Shown here one piece after another: positions 7,829-15,894 of a DNA stretch of 34,084 nucleotides. The notes under the pieces are model-generated. The model was not told the DNA's origin. It made no database searches and saw only the letters and a program-made list of their open reading frames with translations. How positions within the stretch are numbered: the stretch's first letter is position 1; each line of letters begins with the position of its first letter. Position numbers and translations under genes: made by a program. Source of the stretch: Ruegeria atlantica (GTDB lineage Bacteria > Pseudomonadota > Alphaproteobacteria > Rhodobacterales > Rhodobacteraceae); contig WQBJ01000040.1 of the NCBI GenBank assembly GCA_013032095.1, positions 1 through 34,084 of the forward strand. Reading direction: 5' to 3'.

Positions 7829-8778
7829 GCTGGATCGAAAAACCGGGGAATAGCGAAATCAAAACTGTAATTCTTGGTGCAGGCGCACTTGGTTCCGTCA
7901 TTGGCGGGTTGCTTGCCATCGCTGGCCGCGATGTGGCGTTGTGGGATGTGAATGACACGCATCTCGACGCCATTCGCAAGAAGGGTTTGCGGATCGATGG
8001 CCCCAAGGGGACTGAGGTTCTGCAACTCCCTGCCATTCGCCCCGAAGAAGCGGAGGAAACGCCCGATCTTATCATCCTGCTGACGAAAACGATCCACACC
8101 GAGGCTGCGCTTGCGGGTGTGCAAAAGCATATCGATTCAGGGGCTCATGTTCTGTCGCTGCAAAACGGTCTTGGCAACGCAGAGCGTATTGCCGCCATCG
8201 TGCCTCCGGACCGGGTGCTTTACGGATGTACAATGATGCCAGGCCGGTTCATCGAGCCCGGGCACGTTGCGTCGCAGGGCAAGGGATATGCCGTCTTCAA
8301 GTCTCTGACGGAAAACGGTCTCGCGTTCGCGGAATCCGCAGCTGTAGAAACGGATATGGTTACGCTCGAAGTTACGGATAGTACCGATAAGATTATCTGG
8401 CAAAAGGCGGGCTTCAATTGCGCAATGAATGCCAGTTGCGCATTGACGGGTGCTCGGGTCGGGGCTTTGTCGCAACCTGAAATGTTCAAACTGCTAACGG
8501 ACGTTTCCGGCGAAGCTGTCGCGGTAGCAAATGCGCTTGGCATCACCGCGAGTCACTCCGAGGTGATTGATCAGATCCGGCACGCTTTGGAACATCACAC
8601 AGAACACAAGCCCTCGATGCTTCAGGACATCGAGGCGGGACGACCGACGGAGATAGATAGCCTCTGCGGCGAAGTTGCACGGCTGGCCGAACAGAACAAT
8701 TTGTCCGCGCCACTCAACACAGCGTTGGCATCTTTGATACGAGTCAGAAGCCGTACGTCGGCTGAGGCGGATGTGTGA
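7825..8778 (+). CDS. Ketopantoate reductase family (ApbA/PanE) 2-hydroxyacid dehydrogenase
   Basis: The 317-residue product has an N-terminal Rossmann domain (TVILGAGALGSVIGGLLA, GAGALG at residues 18-23), the family pattern LTKTIHTEAAL followed by LQNGLGNAERIA, and the C-terminal domain with WQKAGFNCAMNASCALTG, which carries the catalytic Lys-Asn set of the family. The start is a TTG whose last two bases lie in the TGA of the aldehyde dehydrogenase; I see no better start. Typical members reduce 2-dehydropantoate, but other family members act on 2-keto acids such as benzoylformate. The D-mandelate dehydrogenase of Enterococcus is a known example (recalled). Placed between an aromatic-type aldehyde dehydrogenase and a ThDP decarboxylase-like enzyme, it is more likely a catabolic mandelate-type dehydrogenase than a pantothenate enzyme. 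Confidence 0.7.
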   Translation: MSWIEKPGNSEIKTVILGAGALGSVIGGLLAIAGRDVALWDVNDTHLDAIRKKGLRIDGPKGTEVLQLPAIRPEEAEETPDLIILLTKTIHTEAALAGVQKHIDSGAHVLSLQNGLGNAERIAAIVPPDRVLYGCTMMPGRFIEPGHVASQGKGYAVFKSLTENGLAFAESAAVETDMVTLEVTDSTDKIIWQKAGFNCAMNASCALTGARVGALSQPEMFKLLTDVSGEAVAVANALGITASHSEVIDQIRHALEHHTEHKPSMLQDIEAGRPTEIDSLCGEVARLAEQNNLSAPLNTALASLIRVRSRTSAEADV

Positions 8779-8817
8779 CCTGAAAATCTCAGAGCTGTCA
8801 CAAGGAGCGATACTAAA

Positions 8818-10542
8818 GTGAATAGTAACGAGAACACGAAATCGATTACTGCAGGGGGTGCCCTGTTCGGGAAGCTCAAAGCCTTGGGTGTCGACTATGT
8901 ATTTGCAAATTCCGGCACCGATTTTCCTCCAATCATTGAGGGGCTGATCGAAGCGCGGCAAAAGAAGCTCGACTTGCCGATCCCGGTCACTTGCCCGCAC
9001 GAACATGCGGCGATGGGCATGGCCCATGGGTATTACCAAATCTCAGGCCGCATCCAATCGGTCATGCTACACACCAATGTCGGCCTTTCGAATGGCGCGA
9101 CCGGCGCAATCAATGCGTACTGCGATCAAATTCCGATGCTAATGATGTCCGGGCGAACGCCCGTTATGGAAAAAGATCGGTTCGGAGCCAGAACTGTACC
9201 CATCGGCTGGGGCCAGGAAATGTTTGATCAGACCGCCCTTGTGCGGGAGACTTCCAAGTGGGACTATGAGCTCCGATTTCCCGAACAGTTGTCCGAGTTG
9301 TTTGACCGCGCCTGGGCAATTTCCAACTCCACACCCAAAGGACCGGTCTATCTGAGCCTTCCGCGCGAAGTATTGTGTCAGCAGACACCGCCCGATGGGC
9401 TGGATAAGCCGTCGATTATGGCTCCAGTGATCACAGCGCCTGACGCTGCCTCCCTTTCAACTGCTGCAGAGTTACTGGCCAACGCAGAGAACCCGCTGAT
9501 CATCAGCCAGCGTGGCACCGGATCGTATGAGGCTTTTGACGCGTTTGGCAAATTTGTGTCCGACTGGGCGCTGCCAGTGAGCCACTACTGGGCCAATCAA
9601 ATCTCATTGCCGCTCTCACATCCCATGCATATTGGTCAGAATCCAGAGACGATGTTGGCCGAAGCGGACGTCGTGCTAGTAATCAATTCGCTGGCGCCAT
9701 GGTGGCCGGACAAGGTGGCTTTGCGTGACGACGTGACTGTCATTCAGCTTGGCCCCGATCCGTTATTTTCCAGAACCCCGATCCGTAACTTCCAGGCAAA
9801 TGTCACACTTGCAGGTGAGACATCAGACACGTTGCAGGCACTTATCACCGCAATGGAAGGGGCGCCGCGCGACGAAGAACGCGTAGCAACTCGTCGAAAG
9901 CGGGTCTCCAAAATTTCAGAAGCCAACCACAATGCAGTCCTTGCCAATGCTGAAAAAGGCGCTGGCGGACCGATGACAAAGGATTGGGTCAGCCTTTGTG
10001 TCGGCAAGGCGATCAAGGGACGGAAAGTTTCTATTTTCCATGAGCTTGGCCTCCCGCTTGGGCCGCTCGATCTGGAAGACCACAACAGTTACTTTCAGGA
10101 ACCCCATGCTGGTGGCCTTGGATGGGGGCTGCCTGCTGCTTTGGGGGGACAACTGGCAGAGCCGGACCGGCTGGTTTTTGCGACGATGGGTGATGGCAGT
10201 TACATGTTCTCCAACCCAACGGCTTGCCACCAGATTGCAGAGGCCTTGGAACTTCCGGTCATTACTCTGGTGCTCAACAACGAAGAATGGGGGGCGGTGC
10301 GTCACTCGGTCGAAGGGTTGTATCAGAGCGGTCTTGCAGCAAAGGCCAATGATATTCCTCTGACCCGGTTGCAGCCCAGCCCAGATTTCACCAAGACAGC
10401 TGAGGCCAGCCGTGCCTACACTGAAACTGTGGAGATGGGTGACGAGTTGCCTGCCGCCCTGGATCGCGCAATCCGGGTCGCAACGGAGGAAAATCGGCAA
10501 GTTTTGCTAAATATTGCAATCGCTCGATCCGGGTCGCACTGA
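8818..10542 (+). CDS. Thiamine-diphosphate-dependent enzyme, probably an arylglyoxylate (benzoylformate-type) decarboxylase
   Basis: The 574-residue product has the three domains of the acetolactate synthase/benzoylformate decarboxylase family. The N-terminal PYR domain holds the ThDP-activating Glu62 in CPHEHAAMGMAHGYY and His70 in the same segment. The middle domain spans roughly 200-350. The C-terminal PP domain has the ThDP/Mg motif from GDGS (458-461) to LNNEEWG. The start is GTG with AGGAG 10 bases upstream. The set of neighbours (dehydrogenase before, aldehyde dehydrogenase at operon start, TRAP transporter after) fits non-oxidative decarboxylation of a 2-keto acid to an aldehyde. Other chemistries of this family, such as carboligation or cleavage of other 2-keto acids, cannot be excluded from sequence. 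Confidence 0.75.
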   Translation: MNSNENTKSITAGGALFGKLKALGVDYVFANSGTDFPPIIEGLIEARQKKLDLPIPVTCPHEHAAMGMAHGYYQISGRIQSVMLHTNVGLSNGATGAINAYCDQIPMLMMSGRTPVMEKDRFGARTVPIGWGQEMFDQTALVRETSKWDYELRFPEQLSELFDRAWAISNSTPKGPVYLSLPREVLCQQTPPDGLDKPSIMAPVITAPDAASLSTAAELLANAENPLIISQRGTGSYEAFDAFGKFVSDWALPVSHYWANQISLPLSHPMHIGQNPETMLAEADVVLVINSLAPWWPDKVALRDDVTVIQLGPDPLFSRTPIRNFQANVTLAGETSDTLQALITAMEGAPRDEERVATRRKRVSKISEANHNAVLANAEKGAGGPMTKDWVSLCVGKAIKGRKVSIFHELGLPLGPLDLEDHNSYFQEPHAGGLGWGLPAALGGQLAEPDRLVFATMGDGSYMFSNPTACHQIAEALELPVITLVLNNEEWGAVRHSVEGLYQSGLAAKANDIPLTRLQPSPDFTKTAEASRAYTETVEMGDELPAALDRAIRVATEENRQVLLNIAIARSGSH

Positions 10543-10875
10543 GCCCGGTGAATCCAGCACGTACCACGCAGGGAGGAGGCATGGATTGCCTGGGAGCTAC
10601 GAATTAGCCGGGTAGAAGTGATGCGAACTTCGCTGGTTTTACTCGGCGAGGTACAACTATTCTGGGGCAAACGGGTTTTTGTTATCAGAAACGGCAACTA
10701 AATTTCAAAAAACCTCAATTTTGTTGGCCAATTTAATGAGTATACTAGTGTGAAGCCGAAGTGGAGGAGCAATCCGGCAACATCACAGGCCTTGCGACCG
10801 TGAATCACGATTAGCGCAACGCTGTCTATCCCCGGGGGTGGGCGCCTTGCTAGAAAAGAAGATCAGGAGGAGATC
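10543..10875. other. 333-base gap before the TRAP genes, with a tiny ORF and a candidate promoter
   Basis: A very strong ribosome site (GGGAGGAGG) precedes an ATG at 10581 that opens only eight codons (MDCLGATN, stop at 10605-10607). This could be a truncated third gene of the operon or a leader peptide. Further down, TATACT at 10741-10746 is a good -10 box, with TTGTTG at 10721-10726 as a poorly spaced -35 (14 bases). The 8-base palindrome TTGGCCAA (10724-10731) overlaps this spot and could be an operator. I see no other gene. Confidence 0.35.
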
Positions 10876-11925
10876 ATGAGTATTCTAAAACGCGCGAAGT
10901 ACTTCGCTTTGGGCACTACGATGTCAGCACTTATGGCGCCGTTCGCCTGGGCGGCTGAATATGAGTTCAAGCTTCACCACTTTTTGAGCCCAAAGGCGCC
11001 GGCACACGCACAGATGTTGGAACCCTGGGCGCAACAGATCATGGATGCGTCTGACGGGCGCATCAAAATCGAGATATTCCCATCCATGACTCTAGGTGGA
11101 AAACCACCTCAGCTGCCACGGCAGGTGCGCGACGGTGTCGTCGATATTGCTTGGATCGTGAATGCCTACGCAGCCGGACAGTTCCCTCGCACAGAGGTTT
11201 TCGAACTTCCTGGTGTTCATCAGGGCAGCAGTGCCGCCGTCAACAAGGCGATGCGCACGATGTATGAGGAAGGTGAGCTGAGCAAAGATTTCAAAGGCGT
11301 TGTTCCCTTGTTCCAGCATGTGCATGGCGGCCAGGCACTTCATATGGCAACCGATGAAGTGCGCTCGCCCGGCGATCTGGCCGGTAAGAAGATGCGCATT
11401 CCGTCGCGGACAGGCGCGTGGGTTATAGAGTCACTTGGCGCAAATCCCGTAAAAACTTCGGTGGGGGAAATTCCGGTTGCCCTGTCAAAGAAAGTAATCG
11501 ACGGCGCGATGATACCGTTTGAGATTATTCCGCCACTCAAGATTCACGAGCAAACCAAGTATCAGATCGAAGGGCCGAACGGTAAACGCCTTGGTACGAC
11601 ATCCTTCTCGGTCATCATGAATGAGGATCGTTGGAACAGCCTGCCAGCCGATATCCAACAGATTTTTCTCGACCACTCGGACCTCGAATGGCACGCTGAG
11701 GTAGGTGAGATCTGGGACGGCGCTGAAGCCTTTGGGATCGGTATTGCGACCAAATCAGGCAATGAACATGTACAGCTAAGCGAGGCCGAATGGGCAGAGT
11801 TTGAAGCAGCCGTGGCACCGGTTGTCGACCGTTGGATCGCCGAAATGGACGAAAAGGGTATCGACGGGCAGGCGCTTTACGATCAAGCGGTCAAACTGGT
11901 CAATGAAAACACGGTGACAAACTGA
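10876..11925 (+). CDS. TRAP transporter substrate-binding protein (DctP family)
   Basis: The 349-residue protein begins with a signal peptide (hydrophobic core FALGTTMSALMAPFAWA, cut likely after AWA) and continues with the DctP layout YEFKLHHFLSPKAPAHAQML. The conserved ligand-carboxylate arginine is Arg174 in KKMRIPS. The segment GDLAGKKMRIPSRTG is typical of the family. It has AGGAGG 6 bases before the ATG and is followed 3 bases later by the small membrane subunit. TRAP transporters take up organic acids using a sodium gradient; here the ligand is likely the aromatic hydroxy or keto acid used by the preceding enzymes, which is inferred from position. Confidence 0.9.
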   Translation: MSILKRAKYFALGTTMSALMAPFAWAAEYEFKLHHFLSPKAPAHAQMLEPWAQQIMDASDGRIKIEIFPSMTLGGKPPQLPRQVRDGVVDIAWIVNAYAAGQFPRTEVFELPGVHQGSSAAVNKAMRTMYEEGELSKDFKGVVPLFQHVHGGQALHMATDEVRSPGDLAGKKMRIPSRTGAWVIESLGANPVKTSVGEIPVALSKKVIDGAMIPFEIIPPLKIHEQTKYQIEGPNGKRLGTTSFSVIMNEDRWNSLPADIQQIFLDHSDLEWHAEVGEIWDGAEAFGIGIATKSGNEHVQLSEAEWAEFEAAVAPVVDRWIAEMDEKGIDGQALYDQAVKLVNENTVTN

Positions 11926-11928
11926 CCG

Positions 11929-12447
11929 ATGTCGACCTCGACGCAAAAAGAGGCGGGGCTTGTTGGCCTCGCCCGTACCCTCATAACTGGCTGGGCACTT
12001 ATAGGCGGGCTTGTCCTGGTTGCAGTCGTTCTGGTCAATGCGTGGTCAATCCTTGCTGGCGCAATTGCCGGAAAGCCATTCCCCGGTGATTTTGAACTGA
12101 CCGAGATGGGCGCTGCAATCGCTGCATTCTGTTTCCTGCCGTATTGTCAGCTTGTTGGTGCGAATGTGTCGGCTGACATCTTCACCATGCGCGCAGGCCC
12201 GCGTTCGGTCGCCTTGATGTCACTTTTTGCGGCGTTGATTGCAGTGCTATTCTCGGCCTTGCTGATCTGGCGCATGGGAGCCGGTCTGCAGGACTATCGC
12301 GAGTATGAGGAATTCACCGGAATCCTCGAAATTCCGATCTGGTGGGCTTTCGTTCCCGCATTGATATCGCTTGCGCTGCTCTTTGTGGCCTCGCTGATCA
12401 CTCTGAAGGACGCGTTGCAGAAGCTGCGCAGAAGCGAGGTCTATTGA
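11929..12447 (+). CDS. TRAP transporter small permease (DctQ family)
   Basis: The 172-residue membrane protein has four hydrophobic segments, near residues 19-40, 58-75, 90-115 and 133-155. The EITEMGAAI-like stretch FELTEMGAAIAAFCFLP is typical of DctQ subunits. It starts 3 bases after the stop of the binding protein and ends 1 base before the large permease start, as expected for a tightly coupled TRAP operon. It pairs with the large subunit in the inner membrane. Confidence 0.9.
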   Translation: MSTSTQKEAGLVGLARTLITGWALIGGLVLVAVVLVNAWSILAGAIAGKPFPGDFELTEMGAAIAAFCFLPYCQLVGANVSADIFTMRAGPRSVALMSLFAALIAVLFSALLIWRMGAGLQDYREYEEFTGILEIPIWWAFVPALISLALLFVASLITLKDALQKLRRSEVY

Positions 12448-12448
12448 A

Positions 12449-13804
12449 ATGGACAGTATCACGATAGGTCTAATGGGCCTTGGCGTGCTGATTTTCCTGA
12501 TCGCCATTCGCGTACCCATTGCGTATTCGATGATCGTGGTTGGCGGTGCTGGCATTGCGCTGTTGAACGGCCCGATGATCGTCATGAGCCAGCTCAAGGA
12601 TCTGGCCTACGGGCAGTTTTCGATATACGACCTATCGGTTGTTCCTCTTTTCGTGCTTATGGGAGCAATTGCGTCACGTTCAGGGTTGAGCGCGGATTTG
12701 TTTCGCGCAGCAAATGCCTGGCTTGGCTGGATGCGAGGGGGCGTGGCGATGTCGGCCATCGCTGCGTGCGCGGGTTTTGGTGCTGTCTGCGGGTCCTCAC
12801 TGGCCACAGCTTCGACAATGGGACGCGTCGCTCTGCCGGAGTTGAAACGCTACAATTATTCTCCAAAGCTGGGGACTGGGACAATCGCGGCTGGGGGCGT
12901 ACTTGGAATTCTGATTCCACCGTCTGTGGTTCTCATCATCTATGCAATCATTGTCGAAGCCAATGTTGTGACAATGTTCAAGGCGGCGATGATACCCGGT
13001 CTAATCGCCGTACTGTTCTTTATCCTGACCATCCTGATCTATGTACTTATCTCACCGCAGGCGGGGCCGAAGGGGGAAAGTGCCTCACGCGAGGAGTTCA
13101 TTACCGCAACCTTGAATGTTCTGCCGGTTGGATTGGTCTTTGGTGTCGTGATCGGCGGGATTTATCTGGGCTTTTTCAATCCCACACCAGCGGCAGCCGT
13201 TGGCGTAGTCATGGTCGCAATCTTTGGTCTGGTCCGAGGGCAATTGTCGCTAGAAGATGCACGTGAAGCGCTTTTGGAGACTGCACGGACTGCAGGCATG
13301 ATCTATCTGATCCTGCTTGGAGCGGAGTTGCTCAAGATTTTCATGTCACGCGGCGGGGTGCCGCAAGCCATGGCGGAGTGGATGGCGAATTCCGGCTTGG
13401 CCCCGATGACCACCTTGCTTGTTTTGCTCTTTGCGCTGATCCTTCTTGGCTGCCTGATGGACAGTTTGTCGATGATCCTGTTGGCGATACCATTCTTCTG
13501 GCCGGTTTTGGTCGAGATGAATGGCGGGGATTTCGTGTCGGCGGCTGACTCGCCCTTTGGAATGGACACAGAGGATCTTAAGATCTGGTTCGGGATACTT
13601 GCGCTCATAGTTGTTGAGCTCGGGTTGATCACACCACCGGTCGGAATGAATGTTTTCATTATTTCCGCTCAATCCCGCGATGTCCCAATGCGCGATACGT
13701 TTCTTGGCGTTCTTCCGTTTTTTGGAGCCGAGATCGTTCGGGTCGCGGTGCTGATCGCCTTTCCCGCGCTTACGCTTTGGTTGCCTTCAGTTTTGTCCGG
13801 GTAG
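12449..13804 (+). CDS. TRAP transporter large permease (DctM family)
   Basis: The 451-residue product is strongly hydrophobic with about twelve membrane segments. Family marks include VPLFVLMGAIASRSGLS, the GFGAVCGSSLATASTMGRVALPEL segment and the GILIPPSVVLIIYAII segment. This is the channel-forming subunit that couples sodium entry to substrate uptake. It follows the small subunit by 1 base and is the last gene before a hairpin terminator. Length is normal for DctM (about 425-450). An ATG at 12449 is used with no obvious ribosome site, so coupling to the previous gene is likely. Confidence 0.92.
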   Translation: MDSITIGLMGLGVLIFLIAIRVPIAYSMIVVGGAGIALLNGPMIVMSQLKDLAYGQFSIYDLSVVPLFVLMGAIASRSGLSADLFRAANAWLGWMRGGVAMSAIAACAGFGAVCGSSLATASTMGRVALPELKRYNYSPKLGTGTIAAGGVLGILIPPSVVLIIYAIIVEANVVTMFKAAMIPGLIAVLFFILTILIYVLISPQAGPKGESASREEFITATLNVLPVGLVFGVVIGGIYLGFFNPTPAAAVGVVMVAIFGLVRGQLSLEDAREALLETARTAGMIYLILLGAELLKIFMSRGGVPQAMAEWMANSGLAPMTTLLVLLFALILLGCLMDSLSMILLAIPFFWPVLVEMNGGDFVSAADSPFGMDTEDLKIWFGILALIVVELGLITPPVGMNVFIISAQSRDVPMRDTFLGVLPFFGAEIVRVAVLIAFPALTLWLPSVLSG

Positions 13805-13821
13805 GAAAACTGATCTTATGA

Positions 13822-13868
13822 AGCCGGACGCCGTCATAGGTATTTCAGTGTCCGGCTAATCTTTTTTG
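13822..13868 (+). terminator. Rho-independent terminator after the TRAP operon
   Basis: A perfect 8-base stem, AGCCGGAC (13822-13829) and GTCCGGCT (13850-13857), is followed by AAT and a run of six T (13862-13867). It lies 18 bases after the stop of the large permease. The loop is long (20 bases), so strength is uncertain. Confidence 0.65.
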
Positions 13869-14007
13869 GTGCATGATGGACAAATGCGCTTTCTGTCCAG
13901 CGGTGAGCTCGCTACAGAAGTCGATGATTGTTTAAAACTCAAAAAGTTGTGCTCTCAGCTATCGAAAGGCACGAGCTTTCGCTACTCACCTAAGAACACA
14001 AAGAGGG

Positions 14008-15069
14008 TTAAGTAGGGGAGCCGATCCGGTCGACTTGGTTCAGGAGTTCCAATCCGGCATTGAGCGCGCGCCCTGTGGCAACGATCATCTGTGGCAGGAT
14101 CATCCATTCTAGTGTCCAGGCGGCCCCGGATCGTTCCTGTTCGTGGACTAGAGCCTGATGCATTCCCGAAATCTGAACCGCGTTGAACCTGGCAAGCGTC
14201 ACCAGAAGCTCAGCCAGAACAGGGTTTTGTTTGTGAGGCATTGCCGAAGACCCACCGCCCCCCTTAAGAGCTATGTCGTCCACGCCCTGTTGGGCCATCA
14301 ATGACACATCCTGGCCCATTTTTCCGAGTGTTCCGGAGACCAGCGATAACCAGTTTGAAAACTCGACAACTGCGTCACGACGGCTGTGCCAGCTTGCGAC
14401 AGGATTTTCCAAGCCAAGGTCTTTGGCCATTTGCACTGCAATCTCTTGGGCATGAAGCCCTAGAGCGGCACGATCGCCTGATGCGCCACCAAGTTGTAGA
14501 CACAGAAGTCTGGGTTTTAGCTGTTCCAGCCGTTCCCGGTGATCTGAAAGCGGTAAGTGCCAGCTTCGCAACCGGTCAGTCACGGTGATCGGCATTGCCG
14601 CCTGCATGCGCGTACGTCCCATCAGCTTGTTCGTTCCCTGCGCTTTTTCGAGTTGCGCCAGAAAATTGCTGAGCATTGACAGCCGGTCATCCAGTATCGG
14701 CAATAGAACTTTGAGAGACAGAACATTGGCCGTATCGATCACGTCTTGAGATGTCAGGCCAGTGTGGATCGCTGGGTGAAGTTCCTCTGGGCAGCCCTCC
14801 TTCAAGTTCCGCACCAAGGTAGGGACAGCGAGCCCATCGCTGGCTGTACCCTTTTGCAACTGTTCGATATCAGGTTGTGCGGCGGTTATGTACATCGCCG
14901 CCCTTTCGGCGATGTCCACTGGTACCCGGTCGACTTTTCCTAAAGCACGGGAAAACGCGGCTTCGACTGCCAACATATGACGGAGCTGGACCTGTGGAGA
15001 CAAAATCTCCTGCGTCTCTGAATCCGAGAACAAGCCACTGAGCCATGGATGGGAAAAAACATCAGTCAT
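14008..15069 (-). CDS. pcaB: 3-carboxy-cis,cis-muconate cycloisomerase
   Basis: The 353-residue product belongs to the fumarase/aspartase superfamily. The signature loop GGSSAMPHKQNPV holds the serine-containing flexible loop, and the earlier GLTSQDVIDTA is the second conserved region. The N-terminus (FSDSETQEILSPQVQLRHML) is typical of PcaB. It catalyses lactonisation of 3-carboxy-cis,cis-muconate to 4-carboxymuconolactone in protocatechuate breakdown. Length matches the shorter alphaproteobacterial PcaB proteins rather than the roughly 450-residue Pseudomonas form (recalled). It is the last gene of the minus-strand pob-pca operon, 3 bases after the universal stress gene. Confidence 0.93.
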   Translation of the reverse strand: MTDVFSHPWLSGLFSDSETQEILSPQVQLRHMLAVEAAFSRALGKVDRVPVDIAERAAMYITAAQPDIEQLQKGTASDGLAVPTLVRNLKEGCPEELHPAIHTGLTSQDVIDTANVLSLKVLLPILDDRLSMLSNFLAQLEKAQGTNKLMGRTRMQAAMPITVTDRLRSWHLPLSDHRERLEQLKPRLLCLQLGGASGDRAALGLHAQEIAVQMAKDLGLENPVASWHSRRDAVVEFSNWLSLVSGTLGKMGQDVSLMAQQGVDDIALKGGGGSSAMPHKQNPVLAELLVTLARFNAVQISGMHQALVHEQERSGAAWTLEWMILPQMIVATGRALNAGLELLNQVDRIGSPT

Positions 15070-15072
15070 GAC

Positions 15073-15891
15073 TTAATGTGACATGAATACCGGAACGTTG
15101 GTACCAGCGATCACATCGGTAGTCGCACCGCCGAAGAAATCGTGGGAGAACTTGCTATGTTCGTAGGCGCCCATGACAATCAGTTGCGCGCCCACTTCCC
15201 GGGTTGCGCTCAAAATTGTGTGGCCGACGGAATGGTCTCGGGGGCGAGTGATCAGATTAGCATCAATTCCGTGTCTTTTGAGATTCTTGATCAGTTGGTC
15301 GGTGCCGTCTGGGGCGGACTTGCCCACACAGAGCACGGTCACTTTTGCTTTCTCCTCAAGGATCGGCATGGCGTCACCAAGCGCGCGAGCGGCCGATCGC
15401 TTGCCATCCCATGCGACGACCGCGTTTTCCGCCAGACCTTCTTTTTCGTATCGATCAGGAACTATCAGTATCGGTCGACCACTGTGCAACGCTATTACGT
15501 CCGGATGCGCCGCAAGATGAGTCGCCGACACCTCGTTTTCGGGGATACCCGTCACGATCAAATCGTAGCTGCGCGCGAACTTTCCCAAGGCCAAGTCTTC
15601 TTCGTCGTTAATCTCAACAAATTCAGACCGTTCTGCGAAATCGCTTGCAGTGGTTTCTCTGCTGAAACTATCTGAAACTTCTTTGATCCTAGCCATGTCG
15701 ATATCGTGTATGGTTTTTATGACTTCGCTCGGAATCTGGCCGCCGAAGCGGGTTTCCAGAACGGGACGCCCGTGCCGCACGACTCCGGTCAACCAACCGT
15801 CGTGATGCTTGGCGATCTTAATGGCATAGCGCAGGCTGCTGATGGCAGTATCTTTGCCGTTGTAAGTGCAAAGGATATTTCGAGTGCTCAT
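15073..15891 (-). CDS. Universal stress protein with two tandem Usp domains
   Basis: The 272-residue protein has two Usp folds. The first (about 1-145) starts RNILCTYNGKDTAISSLRYA. The second (about 155-272) starts AVVAWDGKRSAARALGDAMP and ends with VMGAYEHSKFSHDFFGGATT, close to the ATP-binding G-2x-G-9x-G pattern of Usp proteins. It lies 3 bases after the beta-keto acid cleavage gene and 3 bases before pcaB, so it is firmly inside the operon. Known Usp proteins bind ATP or act under stress. A role in coping with toxic aromatic intermediates is only a guess. Confidence 0.85.
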   Translation of the reverse strand: MSTRNILCTYNGKDTAISSLRYAIKIAKHHDGWLTGVVRHGRPVLETRFGGQIPSEVIKTIHDIDMARIKEVSDSFSRETTASDFAERSEFVEINDEEDLALGKFARSYDLIVTGIPENEVSATHLAAHPDVIALHSGRPILIVPDRYEKEGLAENAVVAWDGKRSAARALGDAMPILEEKAKVTVLCVGKSAPDGTDQLIKNLKRHGIDANLITRPRDHSVGHTILSATREVGAQLIVMGAYEHSKFSHDFFGGATTDVIAGTNVPVFMSH

Positions 15892-15894
15892 CGA

